Assembly (NCBI RefSeq): GCF_958295425.1
Contig: NC_081150.1
Location: forward strand, 3,905,001 to 3,969,000
DNA length: 64,000 nucleotides
Source: Solea solea
Lineage: Eukaryota > Chordata > Actinopteri > Pleuronectiformes > Soleidae
Direction of reading: 5' to 3'
Position 1 is the stretch's first letter, and each line of letters opens with the position of its first letter. The notes under the pieces are model-generated. The model was not told the origin of the DNA. It did no database searches and saw nothing but the letters and a program-made list of their open reading frames with translations. A program made the translations under genes and the position numbers. This document shows, piece after piece, positions 1-12,894 of this stretch.

Positions 1-66
1 AGGCCATAGAGTCTCTGGCTGTGATCAAAACAGTGACAGCTGCTGAAATGGCTGACCTGGTTACAG
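1..66 (+). CDS. Possible partial exon of an unrecognised gene
   Basis: The first 66 bases are open in the frame beginning at base 3 and read AIESLAVIKTVTAAEMADLVT. They end in CAG followed by GTAACG, a plausible splice donor. The peptide looks like ordinary helical protein sequence, but I do not recognise the family. The window edge cuts off anything upstream, and no continuing exon was identified downstream before cnst. It could be chance coding potential. Confidence 0.3.
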
Positions 67-2832
67 GTAACGCAGCAGGGAAACATGGGTCGTGCTTTCT
101 TCAGGTGATGACACTGAACCTGCGCACATGACTCTTCTCCTCAGGGACACAGATTCAAATTCAGGACTGAGTTACTGGCAATAATGTATCACCAGTTATT
201 TATTTCCTGCCTGAAAGAGAGAGCGCATTGAAGCATTGATCATCTGCCTCCATCTTGTCCTCTCCCTTGTGTCCTGTCTTCATGTCCTCCTTCACAACAT
301 CCATGAACCTTCTCTGTGGTCTTCCTCGTTTCCTTCATCTTCAGCCTCCTTTGTCCAATATAATCACTTTCCCTCCTCTGTACGTGACCAAACCATCTAA
401 ACCTGGACTCTCTCACTTGAGCTCCAAACCGTTCAACCTGAGCTGTCCCTCTAATGTGCTCTGTCCATCCTGTTCACTCATTTGATGTTTCATACATAAA
501 AACAGAATATAACTAACCAATGCCAAAGTACACGTCATAAATACCTTTTATATGTGGATTTCTACATTTGTAAAAACAAAAATATTCCTTCTTTGAAAGT
601 TAAACTTCCAAGTTACTATAATATGTTTGGATGGGGAAGAGTTAAATCCAGATAAACCCTAAATCCCACACACTTAAAAGTCTCATTGTTGAATAATATT
701 CCCATCAACCACTTTGGAATTAAACTATGAAATGTAGGTCACATGTGAAAATGAATTTATGTCAGTTTCACAGGGAAAATCCCGTATTACTGCCAAGCCA
801 CACGTAGCCAATAAAAATATTATAACTCAAAGTAAAGTGTTTTTGACTGTAATTGCTTATTTATAGTTTGACTCGTTTGGACTTTGGCCCTGACCACAGG
901 TAGTGGCTTGCGGCCAAACCTCGTCCTTTAAGGACTTCATATAAAAAGACGAGCTACTGCATGTTGTTAATTAGTTTTGAGGGCAACACGTCATTGATTA
1001 AACACAAATTAGCTGAGGAAGCGGCAGATTTACAATGTGTCGCTGGGAAAGAAAATTGTATTCCCTTGAAATTGTTGGATTAATAAAAAATAAATCTTAT
1101 CTTTTAACAAAAAGAAACTCTAAAGATATTCCTCAGTTGTTTTTAGACTCTGAACTCTTGGTTGCTAAATCCCATATTCATAAATATAGCACGTATATCA
1201 TCTTTTCTTTGCTTTCTGAAAGTGAAATCTAACAATATATTGAACAAAAAGAAGCCAGAAAAAGAATGTATAACATTCTCTATTGTGTGTAATGCTGTCA
1301 TTGGATTTTAATTGAATTTGAGTTTGTAAAAAGTAGCAAAATAAAGTGCTCACTGATTGGCTGAGCTCAAACTGAACTGTTGTGACGTCATTACACACGC
1401 CTGCGGACGCAGCTGTGCTAATTGCTTCCCGCTGCTTTGAGCTGTTCAGGTGTGTTTCTAAACCTTTACTTCACTAATATTACACATACATGTACATTTA
1501 CATGTTTTATCTCATCACTTATGACATGATTAAGATAAAACACAAACACAGACAGGTTTTACAACAGTGTCTCAATGATACACTACAGTTTAAGTGTCTC
1601 TGTCCCTGGTGTATGCGTCATGCAGTGTGACTGCAGCACTCTTTTACTGAGGTGTACAGCGACATCTGCTGGCTAAATGTCAATACTACACATTAGGGGG
1701 AACACAAATCATTTATTATAAAATTGGTAGCATTTCATTTAAAAGTGAGCACCAACAATGCCTCAGTTCAAACAAGGTGAAAGACACCACGAGGGCAGAT
1801 GTCGACGTAAGTTTGTGTTCCCGCGTGGACACGACTGAATATAAATATTGAAACATATAAAGTTTTGTATAACATAGACAATACAGAGGTAACAGACAAA
1901 AATCAATACAGGAGCAAAGGAGACACTAAAGTTTTATTTTCTCTCTTTCAACAAAATGTTACAGGAATCTTTCGTGCTTGTGTGTGTGTGTGTGTGTGTG
2001 TGTCTGTGTTTGTGTCAGGAAACATGGATTTTAGGACTAAGTGATACAAAAACAACAAAATCAACAAAAGCAAATTAAGCCTTGTGCTTATACTCGCATG
2101 GAACTTTCGAGGCGGGACTATATTAACGTCTAATTAAAGTTCATGTCACACTTATCCTGAACTAATATTATTGCAATCATTTTATAAATATGTTGTAAAA
2201 TCATAGCTGTAAACATACAGGTATCTCGTTGTGGCACTTAAGAATAAATGACTAGGCTTTCAACCATTTTCCTCATTCACAATTTTCGTGACAATGGAAA
2301 TTCCCCAGAATCGTCTTAATGCACCTGCTTTTTATTGCAGTGAGCGATTAAAAAAAACAATTGTTCATCGTTTAATTAATATTTGTAGGTGGGTGTACAA
2401 AAGAGCAGACAACGATGGGGGATTAAATTAAAACTCACACTCAGTAATGATGCTAAAGACTGCTACTCTCTGTACAAGACAAAACACTACGACAAAGATA
2501 AAATACCCGCTTTAAAATGTAGACGTACAGTCGCTGAGAGGTGTGAGCCCCTCTGTGTTGGTTATCTGTGTGGTTCAGACTGAACAGACGCTCAGACGTT
2601 CAGAGGTGAGGACAGTTTTCACTGTTGGGTTTTGCTTTGAGCACCAGTTTACTGACACTTTACTCAGTGATCCATGGGATGTGAGCTCTCCTGCTCAAAC
2701 ACAAGTCCAGTGGTTGAATAAGAAATAAAAGCTGTGCCTGACGGTGCCACGTCTGCAGAGTCTTAATCCTCTCTGTCTCTGTCACACTCTCCACTGCAGC
2801 TCAATGCAAATGGAAAAGCAGATGAAAGTGTG
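67..2832. other. Intergenic stretch, no gene seen
   Basis: Only short unsupported open frames occur here. The sequence is AT-rich, with a TG microsatellite near 1978-2003. A minus-strand AATAAA signal at 2331-2336 (TTTATT on the + strand) lies about 500 bp beyond the cnst stop codon and could end that transcript. Nothing else recognisable was seen. Confidence 0.5.
2331..2336 (-). terminator. cnst: Candidate poly(A) signal of cnst
   Basis: The minus strand reads AATAAA here, about 500 bases past the cnst stop codon. That is a normal 3' UTR length for a vertebrate gene. The region is AT-rich and holds other possible signals, so this site is a guess. Confidence 0.3.
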
Positions 2833-3041
2833 TTAAGTCCGCAGCGGCAGCCAGTGACCGAGGCCCTCGAAGAACCTCTGCACGTTCACGGCGTAGAAGT
2901 TCACGTTTTGGGTGAAGTCTGTGCAAATGTTGGAGTAAGTGTCCACCAGGGTGCAGTAGAGAGCGGTGCCCCCTATGCTGATCACCACGGTAACCAGGCA
3001 CAGCAGCAGGAGGATCAGGCAGGAATCTCCACCTACCTCAT
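2833..3041 (-). CDS. cnst: cnst last coding exon: transmembrane segment and lumenal tail
   Basis: This exon encodes DEVGGDSC followed by a hydrophobic run (LILLLLCLVTVVISIGG), a single membrane span. The short tail keeps the family pattern TALYCT...CTDF...NVNFYA and ends LGHWLPLRT before a TAA stop. The acceptor is a clean pyrimidine tract ending CAG. It is the best-conserved part of the gene and fixes the identification. Confidence 0.93.
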
Positions 3042-6000
3042 CTGTGAGGTAAGAAACACAGCACAGAGTTAAATCCACTTATTTATAAAGTCAGAACAGA
3101 ACTGTGGAAACAAGTGCTCTCACACCTGAAATCAGTCCTCTAGTCACAATGAGATCATCTGAAAGTGTACCTTGCTCGATGCCGTCGTCTGGTTCACTGA
3201 AGCGAACTTTGCGCGTGGAGTTGGGTTTGATGTCAGAGGTGCTGGGGGGAGGCAGGCCATCCAGCGACGCTCTCCTCCTCTTCAGAATTGAGACCAGACC
3301 ATCAGGAGAGGAGATCTACAGACAATTTAGTTGAGTTAGTTTATTGAGTTTCAATGATGGAGCTTGTTCATCTTCTCCAACATCTGATGAGAAGACGAGG
3401 AGATGTTTTCAAACGTGTGAAAAGTACAGTCGCTCTGAGTGTTGTATTTGTATTCTGAATGTGTGCTATAAGAAGTTATAGATTATATCTAACATTTAAG
3501 TAGTGTGGAGGAGCAGTGCATGAGCAGCAGGGACAGGTTTGTTAGGACACAAATCCAGAAAGAGTCGTCAGGCTCAGGCTGGGTTTGATCACACTGAGTG
3601 AATCAGGCTGAATTTAAATGATGCTGTATTAAAAATACAGTGTAGGGGGCGCCAGAGAGCTCAGTTGGTAGAGCTGGGACCCCATTTGGACCCTTTGCAA
3701 CCCATGGTACCCTGCTGTGTGTCTTCCCCCTTCTATCTAAGCCCTTTTTCAAGCTGACCCTGTCCTGTCTAATGAAGACATAAAAGCATAAACATTAAAT
3801 AAATAGATATATAAAGAATAACACTAAGTGATTAAAGGTATAATCTGATTAGATTAGAACCGGCACTTATTATTTATGACAGGTCAGTGAACGCATCACA
3901 CAGGATATTGAAGCGTCCACGGTGGATGTTATCCTTTCAGTCCACATTAAATAAATATGTGATACGATTACATAAACAGTTATCAGTGGTTACAGTTTAA
4001 CAAGAGTTAATGAAGAAGAATTGATTGTTGCTAATGGTGAGTCTGAAATCGTATTATACTAATATAAGTGCTGCTCATAACTCATAAGACTATCTCTGTG
4101 TGTGTGTGTTCATGGGGCAAGAATTAGCTTCCTCCTGGATGCAAAGTTAACCTTTGTTATTTGCCGTAACCATAAATAACCATAAATAAAGGCTAACGAC
4201 CACCTGTGTGACAGTCAGAGTATGCTTCAGCTTTAACTGTCGGCTTTGGTCGATATTCTCTCAGGCTCAGTCGGGTTTGGACAGAAAATGCGGCTCCTGC
4301 ATGAGACAACAACGACTTCAAACATTGTTTTCCTGTACAGTATGTACCACTACAACATTTATTTACTCATGCTTATTGAAAAACGTAATGACAACATTAG
4401 TTTTTGTAAAAATCAGGTTGGAATTCCCAGCATGTAAATGCTGTTTTTCAGCTAAGAGGCTTTTGTCTGCCTTGTGTTTGTTGTTAAACAAAAGAGCAGC
4501 AGACTCCCCCCCCCCCCCATTTAAAAAGAAAATCCTAATCTCTAAACCAGTGCAGTAACACACAGTATTGACATATGCTGACTACAGTGAAGCCATGGAG
4601 TCATCTGCTGCAATCATTTATAGGTCAATTATCCAGTGAAGCAATGAGGTCAACACTAATGCTGGACCTGAACAGGAGGAACATCGATGTGTCATGTGTT
4701 ACTGCTGACGGCTGTTTTTATCTCTTTTATTATAAATAAATGTGCATGTGTAAAACAATCTGTCAGGGGAAAGTCATGTTTGTGAATGTGAGCAGAGAAC
4801 AGATGCATAGATCAGTGTTTAGGTTCAGACTACACAGATGATTCTGGGAGCATTTGGGGCACATTTTCTGGTTTATGGTGAATATATATATATATATATA
4901 TAAGCACTGAAGGGCAGCCTGACATGGTTCATTGGCTGTAAGTGGATGTGTTTGCAGTTCATAAAAAAGGATTTATAGGATTAATTGTTGACAGTTTTGC
5001 TCTTGGCTCGATTATAAGTGGAGTGTGTACCTTCTGTATGAATGAGGATGAAATGTGTGGTTTATTCTGTTGGTGTTGGTTTATATGAGCGTGTTGGTTG
5101 GAATTCATTGTCTACACATAAAGACTAAAAGATTAGCGGATATTTATTTACAAAGCTATTCTCGCTCCTTACGTGTTGACATTTATCAGTCAGGGGAGCT
5201 CTGGATGAGCTCGGGATCCTGTCGCCTTCATTCCCAGGATATTCTCTCACTGTCTGTCAAAGGTCAGAACTAAATTGGTGGAAAAGGGCTTTGACATTTG
5301 CTGCTCCGTTTGCCTGGAGTGAAAGATTTGAAATTTAAAGGCTTGTTCTCACTGGTTGTTTTTTAGAAGATTACTGGACGACCTAGAAGCAGACACATCT
5401 GTCCGTACATGTTCTCTCTGATTTATGGGGGTTTATGATGACGATTGTGATCCTGATAATTGCTTATTTATAGTATGTATGGGTGCTGACTCTAACCTTG
5501 TTGTACTTTGTAACTGTGCTGCTGCTTGTCTTGGAAAAAAAGATTTTTAATCTCAACGTGTTGTTTTTTAAAAATAATAATTTATTATTATTATATATAA
5601 TAAATAATAAAAAATAAAATTATTCAGGAATAATTACAACATGCAGTTGTTTCAGTGTTCAGTGTTTCAGTGGGTGTAAAGAATTATAATTCATATAAAT
5701 CCTCTTGTTAAAGCAAAGTAGTGCTTGGAGCTAAATGCTAACGAACCTTGTTTAATATGTATTGAAGCTAGCCTTTGCTAATTAGAAAAGCTTTATTTTT
5801 ACAGAATCAAACATGATTGACAAACATTCTAGTTATTTTTGTCAAAACAAAATAATATTGGGTGGATTTAAATTGAGTTTTTTAATTGCTTTATTGGAAA
5901 TATGGAGTAAACATTTGAGTAGATGTAAAACATGTAAAAATCAGTGATAATATGTAGAAACTGATGAGTGATTGAACTAGTGTTTCTGTTTAGAACTGAG

Positions 6001-9000
6001 GGTTATGATTTATGAAAGGATTGTAAACCACAGTGGTTGGATTATAACAACAGTTTAACAAGAGTTAATAAATACTGATTGTCATTAACGGTGAGTCTGA
6101 AATTGTATTCTGCTCGTGAGTTCGTGGGGCTGGTTTTTGTTTTCTCTGGAAGGTAATGATAAGTTTTGTCATTTGTTGTAACCATAAATAAAGGCTAACA
6201 ACCACCTGTGTGACAATCACAGAGTGCTTCAGCTTATTCTGTGTCTGGCTCGGCCAAAAAATACAGGGTGTGTGTCGGGTTCAGACAATATTCTCTTGGC
6301 CTCAGTCGGGTTCGGACAAAAACATGCAGCCTGAGACAAACTCTATGTTGTTCCCTGAATCTATTTACTTTTCCAACAAAGCCTTTCCTCATGAAATATT
6401 TTCAGAACTGGCAGACGCCCCAAGAATCCTGACATTTAGTCGAGTACTGAGGAGCATTTAAGAGAACATTAGTCACGGCAGTCGTCAAAGGCAAACCATG
6501 TGTAAAACACAGCAGCAGACACACTCCCTGTGTGAAAGTCAATATCACCAGAGTAAATACTAATCATCCTGAGTATAACATGACTCTGTGCAGCAAATGT
6601 CACCGCAATCTACTGGGACATTTCACTAAAACCCACAAATGTGTGGATCTAAGTGACTGAACCGCTTTGTAACACACAGGCTACATTCACATTACCAGGC
6701 TGAAGTGACTCATCTCATTTTTCTCAACTGTGACTCAGATCTAGTTTTATTTCATGGCTGTGTGGACACTTCAGTATGAAGACATGGTCCAACAACAGCA
6801 GTCATATCAGAATCCGTGCCGACCGTTGTCATCATTATCAACAGTGGACGAGAGTGTGTCTTCCTCTAGATCTAAATCTCATCCACAGATTTGCCGCGAC
6901 TGCTTGTGAACGTCCTCACACTTCAGTACAAAAATATGACATTTCTGTTGCTGCTGCAGGCAAAAAGGTATCAGCGTATGTGCACTCGTGACGTTTCAGA
7001 GGACAGTGTGAACTTTTAGTGACAGTGGTATCGCTGCACGGATATTAATTGAGGTTGTGTGCAAGATAAAAAAAGACAAGGACTGTGCCATGCCTTTGAT
7101 ATTTTAGTTCAGTATAGCAGACCTACCAATGGCTGTATCCTTCTAAAGCTCCTCATCCACCGCTGACAAACCCACAAACACCTGCCAACATCTGGCTCAC
7201 AATCAGCATTTACTCCTGGGTCACATGACTCTGCAGCAGACTCTGAGTTAGCAGTGATGTAAACATGACACCCAGGTGAATGCCGTCTAATCCCAGTCTG
7301 CACTGCACCTTTAGCAGTGTGACCTTTTGCTGCTCAACCATCATAACACCGTCACTGCGCTCTGTGATGCTTTCTTCTGTTGTGTGTTGCATGTCGGTTG
7401 ACGACAGCACGTTTGTGATGTTGAATGTGACTCACTGGCAATGGGAACCTTTTTTTAGCTGGTTGTAAATGAGAGAAGGGATCCTAGAGTATGGTGGTGC
7501 ATTGGTTCTGCCCATAGATCATATATCATCTATATATCATCTTATATATAAAAATGTATGTAGTGTGCTTGTTTGAAATGTGAAGCAAAGAAAGTTTGAT
7601 GGAAGTTGCAGTCAGCCACCAGGGGGTGACGCTGCTGAGTGCAAAAAAATTAACTGTGTGAAAATGAGCTTCTAATTGTCACTTCATTTAAACTGTCAGT
7701 AAACATATTTCTGAAGAGTTAATGTTCTCAATCTCAGAAAAATAGATAGTTCACATAATGAGTCGACACCCGTGTGACTGACAGCTGGTATTATCTGTTT
7801 TTAAACACAGTGTCTTCAAATGCTCCTCTTAGTTCAGCTCTGTCTGCTGCTGCTGTTTCTTTTTTGTTTGATGCATATACGACTTATTGCCTCAGTGTAT
7901 ATCCATGCATCAGTAGCTCTAAATAAATAACTTAAAGGCAATCAGTCCAGCTCTGTGCATTATTGATTTTTTTTTTCTTTAAAATTGTTTCGACTTTTTA
8001 ATCCACTCTGTGTAGTTTTCATGTAATGAGACAATCAGGGAGAAGAGAATGTAATTGTGCTGATGGAAAAACTCCAAAACACTTATGAAATGTGACGCAA
8101 TATTTACAGAGACAGGAGTCCCACCCATGGCTCACCCCGTCAAATCTCCACTGGATTGCATAACAGCCATGAACCTGATCCCGTCATAACGGGAAATTCA
8201 GCTTGTTCTGATTATTTGGAACAGCTCTGATTTCACAGAGAAACAGGCCCCTCCAGCTCCAGAGTCTGAACCAGGACATGATGTCTTGGCTCGGACACAT
8301 TTGGCAGAGTAGACATCCTAAATGTGGAGCCACCCCAGTGCACATAGGTGGAGGGGTTTGAACATAAACAAGTGAAACACAGAGATCAGGGGGAGTGTCC
8401 CGGCAAAGACAAAGAAGTGTACGTTACGTAAAGACCGTATAAAACAGGAGAAATCAGTAAGAGAGGAAGGAAAGAAGGAACAAAGGGCTGGTGATGATGG
8501 ATGGATGGAAAAAAAGACAGGTGGCAGGAAGACGGATGGGTATGAGCTTCAAAAAGATTTTTGCCCTTCACATTCAGCTCGTGTCCTAAACACATTACAT
8601 AACTAGCAACATTATTATTATTATTAAAAATCACTCCACATGTGCAGGAAAGAGTGAGAGAGTGGACTCCTACCCCTTCCGTGTTGGACAGTTTGGCCAA
8701 CTCCTTATCTGAAGCCTGAGGGACTCCTGAGGGCCACTCCACCTTCACTTCCTCCTCCTCTTCTGGTGTCTCTGCACACGTCCCCTCCTCCTCATCCTCT
8801 TCTTCTACTTCCTGTCCTTCCTCAAAAACCTCTTTCTCTTCCTCTCCAACCTCTTCTTCATCTCCCTCCTGACCTCCCGTCTGCAGAGAAGATGTCTCTG
8901 ATCCAGAGTTCATCTTCTGTTCTGGTTCTACATCTCGGTGTGATGTTTCTGGATTGGTGACGAGAATAGTGAAGAGACGTGGGACAATGGTTATTGATTA

Positions 9001-12000
9001 TTATTTGACCTTGTTTTGGATTGATGTTCATGGCGGTAACATCAAAGTTAAGTCATGTTCAGTCATCAAAACATCTGCTTTCATCTTCACTGTTTGCTAC
9101 AGTGACAGAAGTTTTAGAGATTGATCAGAATGGTTCAAATGGTGTCTGGGTGAACCTTGCAAAACTAATTACTCATCAACTGAAATTGGTCTTTGCTGTT
9201 TAGCTAACGTAAGCATGCTGTTTGGCACCAGCTTAGCATCAGCATTCATTGTGGACACATTATTGCACACAGTTAGCATTTAGCTCAAATCACAGCCATG
9301 AAAAAAATGTCAATTAAATGTTTTTGTTTTTTTTTTAACCAACCATACTATTTTTAGCATTTGAAAGATCATGCATTTATTGTACAAATCTAGCTGTCAA
9401 TCACATGGTCTCCACACCCCAAAACATGCTCTGCCTGAAAATCATTTGATCCTAAAGAGACCAAAATCTGAACCTAATGACTGAGATCATAGGAAACATC
9501 TTAGGAAAATGAAAATGTCTTAAACTTCATTGACTTCTTTTCAGACCTGGAGACACAGAGCTATATTGTCTATATTCATACACACAGTATGACTTGTTTA
9601 CCTTCATTATGACAGCACTGCAGTGTCTGGTTCTTCATCTGTTGTATCAAAAAACACAGGACAGCATTAATTATTCTTAAAAACAGAGTCTGAAACTGAT
9701 TCATGAGCAATGTAGAGAGAGAAGATTCCCTTGTCTTACCTTTTCCACACTGATGGTTGGTCTGAGGGATGCGCAACAGAAAAAGAGAGAGAGGAAAAAA
9801 GACAGTCAGCAGAGGAGAGGTCAAAGGAGATTACTGCTCTGTTATTCAACATATTTTTAAAACACTCAAATTATTCTTCAGGCTCTTTTCATCTCTTCTT
9901 TAGCCAAATCGAATCCACCTGCACAAACTGACCTGCGGCTACAATCACATGCAGGCGGAGTCACAGATCTGCAGCAGTCTGTCTGTTTGTGTCTGGTGGA
10001 ACTCACTGTCCTGCAGTAACCTTTTCAATCCTGTCACAACTGTAGATTTTTCCCCAGTAATCCCCATAGTGCGCCTTCATACATTATCAATGTCCCAGCT
10101 CGGGTTATGACTCTTCAGCGAGTCCACAAGAAAGTACAGTAAAGCAAAACTGGTGTTAGAGGGTCTATGTCTGACATGATAGAGGTAAGAAAATGTGAGC
10201 GGTATGAGAGGAATTTGAGAGACTTTTGGCTCTTTGAGCTCCTGCATTGTGGCCAGGAGTCGAGGCATGGGGACATTTTTAATAACAAAGAGATGCTGGA
10301 AAGAGCCAAAAGTCTGCTGCTGACTCTCACCACACCCTTGGGAGGAGTTTCTGTGGTTGCTCATAAATAAAAACAGCTGTGGGTGAATCCATGGTCTTTC
10401 CCATGTGTCTGTATCAAGTTAAACACATCATTGTGTTTTTAAATTGTTAATGTGTACCTGGGATGTGTCTGACAGATCTGGATCAAGGCCTGGATGTAGT
10501 TCTCACTGACTGTGTCGGTTTCAGCAGGAACCTCAGGAACCTCACTGTTGTCAGGGTTCTTCTCTCTCCACCGACTCTCTGGTGAGAAGAAAAGAAAGCA
10601 CACTGTTTGTCTTGTGGTTGCACAGAATTGCATGTAGGTTTTTTTTATAGAGGGGGAATATAGACACATGCAGTACCCCAGTTCTCCTGTAGGGCAGCAA
10701 GGTTGGAGAGCAGACGTTCATGGTAGAGCTTCTCCAGCTGGAGGAACTGAATGGCCCACTGATCTGGTAGCAACACTAGTTAAGGACAAACTGGCGTCCA
10801 TTCAGTGATATTTACATTATTACAGCAGCAAAGACAGTGAAGGCAAAGAAAATAAATAATAAACATGCATTTTTTACATCTAGGAATGTACAATAAAGAA
10901 GATCTTGACTATAAAAACAGAAACTTCAGTTTATACTTAATGTCCATGAACCCATTTGTCATGACGACTAAATCAATGAAACATGTTTTTTTAATTTAAA
11001 TACACAATAGTTAATGTTGCTGCTAGGGGAATCTTTATCAAAACAATAACCGAAGACCTCATTTGACGACATTGTGAAGCAGTGTGGGATTATGGGAACT
11101 GTCTTCACCATCACTGCAGATGAAAATCTATCACTGCCACTCTTGAGGGTAAAGTGGATGACGTCATTAAAGAATGGCCATAGTGAAACAGTCCATATGT
11201 CACATATTATAGCTTTAAAGCTTATGTAGGCAGGATTACTGGAAGAATATTGTTGAGTTTTATATGTAGGTTAATAAAATACTAATGTTTGACGATCACA
11301 GTCCTCACACTGACTCTGAGCGGCTCTAGACAAACCCTCCATCTCTGAAACTCTACTTTTTTTCTGTTTCTTTGCAGTGTAGGAAGCTGTTGCCAGTGCT
11401 GGTGTCGCAATCTTTAGAGTGAAGTGTTCTATATGTTAAGTGATTGTGGCAGAGCAGCCAGTAGGAATGCTGTGTCTCTCTCTCTCTGAACTGCCCTGTG
11501 ATGGGTTAAAGCCTCTAGGGAAGGGACAGAATTAGCAAAGGCTGTAAACAGAGAGGAGTGAAGTGTTATTCTCGTTCAGATTACTTGATTCACATGATAC
11601 AAAAAGGTTATTATGACCCATAAGGGTCTGGTGACTCACCATGGAGCATGGATGCATCTTTTTACATTATTGATAAAGAAAATGGACAAATGCATAGCAC
11701 AGTGAAGCAAATAGGGTCTCATATGACCAAGTGGTCCAAAAGCCCAGATAAATCAGGCTTTTCTGGGTAATTCTATAAAAAAAAGAAAAGAAAAAACATT
11801 TCCGCTCCTCAGATACCATCAAGGATAAAGGAAAAAACCCATTAGTGAAGATAAATAAAATAAGAACTTATCATTGCCAGTTTAAGCTGGTGCACCACAT
11901 ACACATACAGTTAGAAAGGGGAATTAATTATGTATTTCTACTGTTAAAACAAATTTACATAGAGAATGATGTAAAGCTGTCGCTCTCTCGTGTGAATACA

Positions 12001-12856
12001 GATGTTTCTCTTCCTGTCGCACAAAACCCTTCTCCTCCATAAATCCAGGGGGTGGGTTTTTTTTCTGTCACTGAGTGCAGCGAGATCTGACGACAGCTGT
12101 TGCCAGGTGAACAACACAAACACAACCAGAACAAACTACCACTGCACACCCTAAGTACGGGGAACACCCAGTAACTCAGGGACAAAGACACATAGAAAAG
12201 AACAGAACTCAGTGAGGGGGAGTGTGTGTGTGTGTGTGGGGGGGGGCTGACCGAAAGATAACACAACAAAGAGACTCTTGCACTTTGACGTCAGCCATAC
12301 ATCGATGGAAATGTAATCCAGTATTTACATTGTGATTGCTACATCTAGATTGCTGACTGGTGTGGTCTTTAACATTCATCAGACTGATATTAGCGCTAAA
12401 CTCCTGTTCAGCCAATGAAAACACAAGCACCTTTTTGTGTGTGTGTGTAAGAGAGAGAGAGACTTATGTGTCCGTGCCTAGAAATAGAGAACTTAGGTCA
12501 GTATGTGCAAAAAAGGATACAGTCTTCTTGGAGTGAGTAGGCCTCTGCAATCTGAAAAAACACAACATCCATTGATTAAACAGGAGGTATAGAATGCAAA
12601 TTCATGTGCAGGATTCTTCTGTTATTCAGTTATTCTGAGGCTTAAATTAAATCATGTAAAACATCTCAAGGAACTCAGGAGGAATCAAAGCACTGGAAAT
12701 GGTCTCATGAAACACTAATGAGGTTTTAATGTGGAGGTTTTTCTTAGAAATTCACCAAATTCCATCAAAGACGAGAATCACATGTGAGGCAGATCCGTGC
12801 AGACGACCTGAGACATGAACGTCACATGCTGCTACTTATGGTCCAGATTAATGTGT

Positions 12857-12894
<38 letters not shown>

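Larger units (their letters stand above)
3316..8673 (-). other. cnst: Large cnst intron rich in repeats
   Basis: This 5.4-kb intron holds a tRNA-derived SINE remnant, two direct copies of one repeat family and part of a further transposon-like element, listed separately. It also has an AT microsatellite at about 4882-4902 and an AT-rich patch at 5565-5625. No further exon was needed to keep the cnst frame. Confidence 0.7.

Noticed and set aside
8386..8673. Extension of the cnst acidic exon past 8674
   Set aside because: The open frame runs on, but a good donor and loss of family similarity mark this as intron; the following exon at 3315 joins in phase.
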